Positions 1 through 5,219 of a DNA stretch of 9,253 nucleotides are shown piece by piece (within the stretch, counting starts at the first letter, position 1; each line of letters starts with the position of its first letter). A program made the translations under genes and the position numbers. The DNA lies in contig JAPOOQ010000273.1 in assembly GCA_026713345.1 (NCBI GenBank), positions 1 through 9,253 of the forward strand, written 5' to 3'. The notes below the pieces were generated by a model, which was not told where the DNA came from, did not search any database, and was given only the letters and a program-made list of their open reading frames with translations. Origin of the DNA: Gemmatimonadota bacterium. Its GTDB lineage: Bacteria; Gemmatimonadota; Gemmatimonadetes; Longimicrobiales; Gaopeijiaceae.

Positions 1-315
1 GAAGAGGGATTCGAGGGGGCGGTGCTGGCGAAGTACCCGCAAGAAGGCTCGCCGCTGCTCTCGGGATACCTGCTGGGCGAGGAGCACCTGCAGGGCTACG
101 CCGCCGCGCTCGACGTAGCGCACGGGGACGGCCGCGTCGTGTTGCTGGGCATGAGGCCGCAGTGGCGCGGCCAGCCCTTCGGGAACTTCCGCGTCCTCTT
201 CAACGCGGCGCTCTACGGCGCGGAACTGGCCGCCGTAACCCCGCCGAACCCGGACTTCTGGGAAGCGCCGGAGGAAGAGGAGGGGGAGGAGGGCAACCGC
301 GGCCCGCGCCAATGA
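1..315 (+). CDS. C-terminal end of a probable M14-family zinc carboxypeptidase (partial, 5' end outside the window)
   Basis: The frame is open from base 1 and stops at TGA 313-315, giving the last 104 residues. The segment around residues 15-75 contains LLSGYLLGEEHLQGYAAALD, then a VVLLGMRPQWRGQPFG stretch, then FRVLFNAALYGAELA. This combination (a 'SGYLLGEEHLQGKAAV' block, 'GRVVLFGFRPQWRGQ', 'F-LLFNAL') is what I recall from the C-terminal, glutamine-amidotransferase-like region of M14 peptidases in Gemmatimonadota and related phyla. The catalytic zinc-binding domain would lie upstream, so the enzymatic assignment cannot be checked here. The protein ends in an acidic Glu-rich tail (EEEEGEEG). 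Other hydrolases with a ThuA- or GATase1-like C-terminal domain are the main alternative. It lies 71 bp upstream of the first GLPGLI gene on the same strand, so co-transcription is possible but unproven. Confidence 0.6.
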   Translation, partial: EEGFEGAVLAKYPQEGSPLLSGYLLGEEHLQGYAAALDVAHGDGRVVLLGMRPQWRGQPFGNFRVLFNAALYGAELAAVTPPNPDFWEAPEEEEGEEGNRGPRQ

Positions 316-337
316 ATCATAGAAAAGGGAACTGACG

Positions 338-343
338 TACAAT
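338..343 (+). promoter_or_regulatory. Candidate -10 element (TACAAT) ahead of the first GLPGLI gene
   Basis: TACAAT differs from the consensus TATAAT at one base. It sits in the only locally AT-rich patch between the upstream stop codon and the GLPGLI start. A start site near base 350 would give a leader of about 37 nt. There is no convincing -35 box 16-18 nt upstream, and this phylum may prefer other sigma-factor motifs, so this is a weak call. If it is real, the two modules form a transcription unit separate from the peptidase. Confidence 0.3.
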
Positions 344-376
344 CCTGCAAACGACTGCCCAGCCGCCGAATGGAAT

Positions 377-380
377 GGAG
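377..380 (+). promoter_or_regulatory. Shine-Dalgarno GGAG that selects the start at 387
   Basis: GGAG lies 6 nt before ATG 387. The in-frame ATG at 375 overlaps this element and has no good ribosome-binding site of its own. The start at 387 therefore removes four residues from the longest possible reading frame. Confidence 0.6.
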
Positions 381-386
381 CCAACC

Positions 387-1292
387 ATGTTCCGCCGAAC
401 CGATCCGGCCGAATCGCGACGCTTTTCGGACACCCTTGCACGCGCGCCCGACCTTGCGCTGGCCGCCTTTGCCCTCGCAGCCATCACGGCGCCGGCCACC
501 CTCGCCGCACAGGAGGGCATCATCACCTACACCCACTCGGTGAAACTCGAGTTCGAGCTTCCCCCCGAGTTGGCGCAGATGCAGGCGCAGATGAAGGCGC
601 AGATGCCGAAGGCGACGACGAACACGAAGGTCCTGCACTTCAGCCCTTCAGGATCACTGATGATCCCGGCCGAGGATCTGCCTGGGAAGGCGCAGGCCGG
701 CAACATGGCAATCTCGGCCAAGGCGTTGGCCGGTGGTGTGGTCAAGGAGGTTCCGGTCGCATTCATGTCGGATATGGTCATCGGGATGAACGTCTTCGGG
801 GGCTCCACGCGGGGGTTCAGCGCCGCACGCAGCGTCTACGAGGACTACGAGGCGGGGACGTTGCTCGAAACCCACGAGTTCCTGGGCCGCACCTTCCGGG
901 TCGCCGAGGAGCGGCCCTCGTACAACTGGCAGCTGACGACCGAACAGGCGATGCACCTCGGCTACCCGGTGATGAAGGCCACGACGGAACACGACAGCAC
1001 CACCGTGGAGGCATGGTTCACACCGCAGATTCCGGTCCAGGGCGGGCCGGCGTCGTATGGGGGACTGCCGGGGATGATCCTCGTCCTCTCCATCAACGAC
1101 GGGCACACCCAGTACCAGGCCACCGAAGTGGTGCTGGAGGCGCTTGAGGAAGGACTGATCACCGCGCCCAACGAGGGCCAGGAGGTCACGCGCGAGGAAT
1201 TCGACAGGATCGTGGCCGACAAGCTGGAGGAGATCAGCAAGACGCGGGGCCGCGGGATCCGCATCATCGGGAACGGGGAGTTGAAGCGATGA
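387..1292 (+). CDS. GLPGLI family secreted protein, module 1
   Basis: This 301-residue protein belongs to the GLPGLI family (TIGR01200-type by recall), usually exported proteins of unknown molecular role encoded beside TonB-receptor-like barrels. Residues 1-41 look like a signal peptide: a charged n-region, a hydrophobic Ala/Leu stretch, and cleavage at LAA|QEG. The mature part opens with ITYTH. Other family blocks are KVLHFSPSGSLM (81-92), FLGRTFRV (165-172), WQLT (181-184), AWFTPQIPV (209-217) and the signature GLPGMI (226-231). The C-terminal helix-like TREEFDRIVADKLEEI lies at 268-283. A Met/Gln-rich stretch at about 63-73 has Met at 65, 69 and 73. The stop codon overlaps the next gene as ATGA, which points to translational coupling. 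Family assignment is firm; function is unknown. The longer start at 375 is possible but has a worse ribosome-binding site. Confidence 0.9.
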   Translation: MFRRTDPAESRRFSDTLARAPDLALAAFALAAITAPATLAAQEGIITYTHSVKLEFELPPELAQMQAQMKAQMPKATTNTKVLHFSPSGSLMIPAEDLPGKAQAGNMAISAKALAGGVVKEVPVAFMSDMVIGMNVFGGSTRGFSAARSVYEDYEAGTLLETHEFLGRTFRVAEERPSYNWQLTTEQAMHLGYPVMKATTEHDSTTVEAWFTPQIPVQGGPASYGGLPGMILVLSINDGHTQYQATEVVLEALEEGLITAPNEGQEVTREEFDRIVADKLEEISKTRGRGIRIIGNGELKR

Positions 1293-4135
1293 CCGCGTGG
1301 AGGGGATTGGCGGGCGGATTGGCGATGACCCTCCTTGCGGCGGTTCCGTCCGCGCAGGCCCAGGAGAGGGCCGGGCAGGCGGCGCCGGAGTTCGACGTGA
1401 GCGGCACGGTCGTGGACACGGCCGGCGTGGGGCTGGCGAATGCCATGGTGGTGGCGCTGTCGCGCGAGGACTCGGTGCTCGTGAAGTACTCCCTCAGCAA
1501 CCGCGACGGCCACTTCAGCATCGCGAACCTGCCTGCCGGGGAGTACATCCTGCAGGTCACGCTGCTGGGCTACCAGGCCGTGCGAAGTGACTTCGATGTC
1601 GCGGGCGCGGACTTCGACGCGGGCCAGGTGACGATGGAGGTGCTGGCGGTCGAGGTGGAGGAGCTGGTGGTGAGCATCGAGCACGTACCCTTCATCAACC
1701 GGCGGGACACGCTCAGCTACAACGTGGCCGCGTTCCAGACGCCGCCGAACGCCACGGTCGAGGATCTGCTGCGGCGGCTTCCCGGGATCGAGGTCGCCGC
1801 CGACGGCTCGATCAAGGCCCAGGGCGAGGACGTGCAGAATGTCCTGGTCGACGGCAAGGAGTTCTTCGGCAGGGATCCGACCATCGCGACGCGCAACCTC
1901 CCGGCGGACGCCGTCCGGCAGGTCGATGTCTACGACAAGCAATCGGACATGGCGGAGTTCACCGGCATCCCGGACGGGGACGACGAGCGCACCGTCGACC
2001 TCAGGCTGAAGGAAGAGGCCAGGGTCGGGTACTTCGGGCGGACGAGCGGGGGCTTCGGCAGCGACATCAACAACCAGGCCCGGCTCGGGGGCTCGGCCGC
2101 GAACGACGCGCGCTATGACGGCGCGCTGAATCTGAACCGCTTTTCCCCGACGGCGCAGTACGCGGTGATCCTGAACGCGAACAACGTAGGCAATGCCGGA
2201 TTCTCCTCCGCCGGCCTCGGCGAAATGGTCGTCGGCAACCTCATGATGTTCGGCGGCGGGGCGGTGCTGCCTGGCATGTTGGGCGGGGGTGGGGGCGGGG
2301 GCGGCGGCTTCACCGAATCCATGAGCGGCGGGGTCAACGCCAGCCATGAGTTCGGCAACAGCAACTGGCTGCGGTCGAGCTACTTCTACAACGAAATGGA
2401 CAATGTCCGGAACAGCACCGTGCAGCAGCAGGCCCTCTTCGGGTCGGACATCGCTTCGGTGCTGGACCAGTCCTCCAACAGCGAGTCGACGAGCGGGGGC
2501 CACCGTCTGAACCTGAACGGACAGCTCGCCCTTTCGCCGGGGCACCAGCTCCGCCTGAGGGTCAACGCGAACCTTCGGTCCTCGCTGACGTCGCAGTTCA
2601 CCGCCCAGGAGACACACAACGCCGCCGGCGGAATGCTGAATGCGGCGGTTACCGACTACTTCACCGACGGCGACGATCTGGGCGGCGATGCCCAGCTGAC
2701 CTGGCGCAAGCGGCTGGACGAGTCCGGTCGTTCGGTGGTGGCCGAGTTCCGCAGCGGCATCTCGGACTACGACTACGGCGGGGAACTCTCCTCGCAGGTG
2801 AGCGGTCTCTTTGGCGGGCCCGGAGAGCGAGAACGCGTGCAGGAGACCCGGCAGGAACAGAACCGCGTCGGACGGGAGTGGAACAACCGGGCGCGATTGT
2901 CGCTCACCCAGCCTCTGGGCGAAGGCCACTCCCTGGAGGTCTTCGGGCAGAGAAACTCGACGAGCGAAGACCGGGACAATCCGGTGTACGACATCGTCAA
3001 CGGTACGCGCACGTTCAACGAGGCGCGCAGCACGGGGTTCGAGCGCGCCTACACCTACTACCTCGCCGGGGCCCGGTTCAGCCGTATCGGCGATCGCTAC
3101 TGGATCTCGACCGGATTGCGGGTGCAGCGCTCCAACCTCGACGGCGTGATCAGCGACCGCGACGAGAGGATCGAAAACGGGTACACCCACCTGCTCGCGA
3201 ACGTGGACCTGAAGACGGAGGCCAAGGAGGGCCACAACCTCAGCGTCGGTTACAGCACCTCCAGCCGGGAACCGTCGCTGACGCAGCTGCAGCCCTTCGT
3301 GAACAACACCGACCCGCTGAACATCTACACGGGCAATCCGAATCTGGAACCGGAGTACACCCACAACCTGAAGGCCGACTACCGGTTCTTCGACCAGTTC
3401 AGCTTTGTGAATTTTTTCACATTCGGCGGCCTCACCTACACCGACAACACGATCGCCCAGTCACGGTTCTACGACGATCGCGGCGTGCAGACCCGCTCCC
3501 CGATCAACACCGGCGGGTCGTGGTCGGCCAGCGTGGGGGCCAATTTCGGCACGCCGGTCCGCAGGCTCGGGGTGGACATGGATCTGGAGTACAGGGTCAC
3601 CTATTCCGAGGGCACCGAACTGGTGAATCTGGTCGCGAACGACAACCGGTCCACAATCAACACGGTCCAGCTCAGCGTGAACAACCGGGTCAAGGACCGG
3701 TTCGATGTCCGCGGAGGAGCCAGCTTCAGCTTCAACGACGCCCGCTACTCGCTGAACCGGGAACTCGACCGGTCGTACGTCAACAGCAGGTATTTCGCGA
3801 ACGGCACCCTGTATGCTCCCGGTGCCTGGACGGTCCGGTCGACCTTCAGCTACCAGGTCTACGACCGGGACCTCTACGGTTCGGGACAGTCCCGCTTCGG
3901 CCAGCCGGAGAACATCGCTCGCTGGGACGCTTCCGTGATGCGGGGGCTGTTCAACAATCGCGTCGAGATCGAACTCCGTGCCTTCGACCTGCTGAACCAG
4001 AATCAGGGCGTCACCATCTCCAACCGCGCCAACTTCATCCAGGAATCGCGGACCGAGTCGCTCGGCCAGTTCTTCATGTTGCAGGCATCCTACCGGCTGG
4101 GGGGGCGGGGCTTCGTGGGGGGCCTGATCGGCTAA
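1289..4135 (+). CDS. TonB-receptor-like outer-membrane beta-barrel protein with carboxypeptidase-regulatory-like domain, module 1
   Basis: This 948-residue outer-membrane protein begins with a signal peptide (1-24, cleavage AQA|QE). A carboxypeptidase-regulatory-like beta-sandwich follows at about 35-105 (VSGTVVDTAGVGLANAMVVA, then LPAGEYILQVTLLGY). The plug-like region at about 125-250 contains ATVEDLLRRLPGIEV, VQNVLVDGKEFFG, IATRNLPADAVRQVDVYDK and MAEFTGIPDG. The barrel (about 250-942) matches the OMP_b-brl_3 style of family (PF14905 by recall): VGYFGRT, YDGALNLNRFSP, AVILNANNV, and late NNTDPLNIYTGNPNLEPEY. It ends with a YRLGGRGF beta-signal-like C-terminus. A run of nine glycines at 332-340 probably lies in an exposed loop. 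No clear TonB box is visible; VEELVVSIEH before the plug could be a degenerate one. GGGGAG at 1275-1280 is the ribosome-binding site, inside the GLPGLI gene. The substrate is unknown. Its paralogue is at 5220-8075. Confidence 0.9.
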   Translation: MTAWRGLAGGLAMTLLAAVPSAQAQERAGQAAPEFDVSGTVVDTAGVGLANAMVVALSREDSVLVKYSLSNRDGHFSIANLPAGEYILQVTLLGYQAVRSDFDVAGADFDAGQVTMEVLAVEVEELVVSIEHVPFINRRDTLSYNVAAFQTPPNATVEDLLRRLPGIEVAADGSIKAQGEDVQNVLVDGKEFFGRDPTIATRNLPADAVRQVDVYDKQSDMAEFTGIPDGDDERTVDLRLKEEARVGYFGRTSGGFGSDINNQARLGGSAANDARYDGALNLNRFSPTAQYAVILNANNVGNAGFSSAGLGEMVVGNLMMFGGGAVLPGMLGGGGGGGGGFTESMSGGVNASHEFGNSNWLRSSYFYNEMDNVRNSTVQQQALFGSDIASVLDQSSNSESTSGGHRLNLNGQLALSPGHQLRLRVNANLRSSLTSQFTAQETHNAAGGMLNAAVTDYFTDGDDLGGDAQLTWRKRLDESGRSVVAEFRSGISDYDYGGELSSQVSGLFGGPGERERVQETRQEQNRVGREWNNRARLSLTQPLGEGHSLEVFGQRNSTSEDRDNPVYDIVNGTRTFNEARSTGFERAYTYYLAGARFSRIGDRYWISTGLRVQRSNLDGVISDRDERIENGYTHLLANVDLKTEAKEGHNLSVGYSTSSREPSLTQLQPFVNNTDPLNIYTGNPNLEPEYTHNLKADYRFFDQFSFVNFFTFGGLTYTDNTIAQSRFYDDRGVQTRSPINTGGSWSASVGANFGTPVRRLGVDMDLEYRVTYSEGTELVNLVANDNRSTINTVQLSVNNRVKDRFDVRGGASFSFNDARYSLNRELDRSYVNSRYFANGTLYAPGAWTVRSTFSYQVYDRDLYGSGQSRFGQPENIARWDASVMRGLFNNRVEIELRAFDLLNQNQGVTISNRANFIQESRTESLGQFFMLQASYRLGGRGFVGGLIG
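2155..2187 (+). repeat. 33-bp exact repeat, copy 1 (inside barrel gene 1)
   Basis: The 33 bases here are identical to 6116-6148 in barrel gene 2 and encode the conserved QYAVILNANNV block. It is the longest perfect match between the two paralogues that I spotted by eye. It is a remnant of the module duplication rather than a mobile element. Confidence 0.75.
2281..2307 (+). other. G-tract with quadruplex-forming pattern, encoding poly-Gly
   Basis: On the coding strand there are four G-runs of 3, 5, 5 and 5 separated by single C or T bases, followed by GG-C-GG. This satisfies the usual G3+N1-7 quadruplex rule. It codes for the nine-glycine loop of the module 1 barrel protein. Whether it folds in vivo is not shown; it may simply follow from GGG/GGC codon use in a glycine run. 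Confidence 0.55.
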
Positions 4136-4142
4136 CGGGCGG

Positions 4143-4159
4143 CCGGACTAACGGTCCGG
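4143..4159 (+). other. Small stem-loop between module 1 and module 2
   Basis: CCGGAC (4143-4148) and GTCCGG (4154-4159) form a perfect 6-bp stem with loop TAACG, eight bases after the barrel gene stop. No T-run follows, so it is at best a weak or leaky terminator, or a processing or stability element between modules. The rest of the 132-bp gap (4136-4267) holds a short ACCGG/CCGGT palindrome around 4190-4201 and no convincing promoter. Confidence 0.35.
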
Positions 4160-4250
4160 GCGCGTGGGGTGTCTAGATAACGTGGGTGCACCGGGGCCGG
4201 TGAAACGATGCCGGCCCTCTGGTGTTCCGGAACAACCGAGGCACTTCAGA

Positions 4251-4255
4251 GGGAG
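4251..4255 (+). promoter_or_regulatory. Shine-Dalgarno GGGAG for the second GLPGLI gene
   Basis: GGGAGAG lies 12 nt (from GGGAG) or 10 nt (from the following GAG) before ATG 4268. The spacing is slightly long but acceptable. An in-frame ATG at 4208 would add 20 residues without signal-peptide character (including a Trp-Cys pair and QRERPGQ), so 4268 is preferred. Confidence 0.45.
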
Positions 4256-4267
4256 AGACCCGGACAG

Positions 4268-5206
4268 ATGCCACTGAATCGCTCGTCGCTGTCAGCCGCC
4301 CGGCAAGTTATTGCGCGCGCCAGCGGAAAACCCGGTCGCGGGACCGCTGCCCTGTCCGCTGCCATCGGCTTCGCGCTCCTTCTGGCTCCAGCGGCCGCGA
4401 CCGCACAGGAAGGCACCATCACCTACACGCACGTTGTGAAGCGCGACGTGTCGGCGTTCGGTGGGGGTCAGCGGGGGGGTCCGCAGGGCTTCCGGGGCGG
4501 GCAGCAGTTCAATCCACCCCCGCGGACCGGGACTGTAGTGGTCCACTTCAGCCCTGCCAGCTGGTTGATGGCTCCGTCGCAGCCCGGTCCGGGGCGGGGT
4601 GGGGGGGGCGAAGGAGGCGCACAGCGTCCGCGCGGAGGGGGCGATGGCGATCGTCCGCGGGACGGTGGTGGAGGCGGCTTCGGGCGGGGGGGCAGGTTCG
4701 CGTTCGGCGGGGGTGCCGCGGCCGGGTCGGATCCGTACGCCGCGACCGAACTGCGAGCCGCGTTCGTGGATCCGGAAGCGGGCACGATGGTCGAGACCCG
4801 CAGTTTCCTCGGCCGCACCTTCCGGGTGACCCGGGAACGGCCCTCGCTGGAGTGGCAGCTGACTTCCGAGCAGGCCGAGCACCTCGGATACATGGTGATC
4901 AAGGCCACGGCGCAGCAGGACAGCGCTACGACGATCGATGCGTGGTTCACGCCGCAGATCCCGGTTTTCGGTGGCCCGGCCTCTTACGGCGGCCTTCCCG
5001 GAATGATCCTGGTGCTGTCGGTGAACGACGGGCAAATCCAGTACCAGGCCACCGAGGTGGCTCTGGGCGAACTGGAAGCGGGACTGATCAGCCCGCCCGA
5101 CGAGGGCGATGAGATCTCGCAGGAGGAATTCGAGCGAATCGTCAACGAGCGGCTCGAAGAGATGGCAAGGATGAGAAGGCCCCCCGGCGGGGGCGAAAGG
5201 CCATAA
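4268..5206 (+). CDS. GLPGLI family secreted protein with Gly/Arg-rich insert, module 2
   Basis: This 312-residue paralogue of the protein at 387-1292 has a signal peptide at about 1-46: a long basic n-region, a hydrophobic core ending LLLAPAAATA, and cleavage TA|QEG. The mature start GTITYTH matches module 1. Family blocks are HFSPASWLM (93-101), FLGRTFRV (180-187), WQLT (196-199), AWFTPQIPV (225-233) and GLPGMI (242-247). An EEFERIVNERLEEM helix-like tail lies at 286-299. Residues 64-152 are dominated by Gly, Arg, Pro and Gln apart from the HFSP block, and they replace the Met/Gln- and Ala-rich middle of the paralogue. The likely location is the periplasm or outer-membrane surface, with the following barrel protein as partner. 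The stop is 13 bp before the barrel's GTG, so the two are almost certainly co-transcribed. Function is unknown. The start could be 4208, but I consider that less likely. Confidence 0.88.
   Translation: MPLNRSSLSAARQVIARASGKPGRGTAALSAAIGFALLLAPAAATAQEGTITYTHVVKRDVSAFGGGQRGGPQGFRGGQQFNPPPRTGTVVVHFSPASWLMAPSQPGPGRGGGGEGGAQRPRGGGDGDRPRDGGGGGFGRGGRFAFGGGAAAGSDPYAATELRAAFVDPEAGTMVETRSFLGRTFRVTRERPSLEWQLTSEQAEHLGYMVIKATAQQDSATTIDAWFTPQIPVFGGPASYGGLPGMILVLSVNDGQIQYQATEVALGELEAGLISPPDEGDEISQEEFERIVNERLEEMARMRRPPGGGERP
4457..4723 (+). repeat. Low-complexity Gly/Arg/Pro-rich coding segment
   Basis: This segment encodes residues 64-152 of the module 2 GLPGLI protein, with clusters such as GGGQRGGPQGFRGG and GRGGGGEGG and a later DGGGGGFGRGGRF. 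The G-runs at 4591-4608 (4, 4 and 8 consecutive G with single-base spacers) could form a quadruplex on the coding strand. Only the short HFSPASWLM family block interrupts the low-complexity sequence. Confidence 0.75.
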
Positions 5207-5212
5207 AAGGAG
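5207..5212 (+). promoter_or_regulatory. Shine-Dalgarno AAGGAG that fixes the GTG start at 5220
   Basis: AAGGAG lies 7 nt before GTG 5220, near-ideal spacing. This supports the non-ATG start. The next ATG in the vicinity (5228) is out of frame with the barrel gene. Confidence 0.75.
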
Positions 5213-5219
5213 AACAACA

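Noticed and set aside
429..460. Possible twin-arginine signal in the module 1 GLPGLI protein (SRRFSD)
   Set aside because: The residues after the Arg pair do not fit the S/T-R-R-x-F-L-K consensus. An ordinary Sec signal peptide explains the region better.
962..3364. An 800-codon open frame on the minus strand
   Set aside because: It lies antisense to the GLPGLI and barrel genes, whose proteins have clear family motifs. Its translation is rich in Arg, Val and Ala with no recognisable domain. Long antisense frames are common in GC-rich coding DNA.
2878..4176. A 432-codon plus-strand frame inside barrel gene 1
   Set aside because: It is a frame-shifted shadow of the barrel gene: Arg/Pro/Gln-rich, with no domain and no ribosome-binding site of note.
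4174..4181. Possible -10 element (TAGATAAC) before module 2
   Set aside because: It matches the consensus at four of six positions at best and has no -35 partner, so it is not better than chance.
4208..4267. A longer N-terminus for the second GLPGLI protein from ATG 4208
   Set aside because: The extra 20 residues contain Trp, Cys and charged residues ahead of a normal signal peptide, and the better ribosome-binding context is before 4268. The option is not fully excluded.
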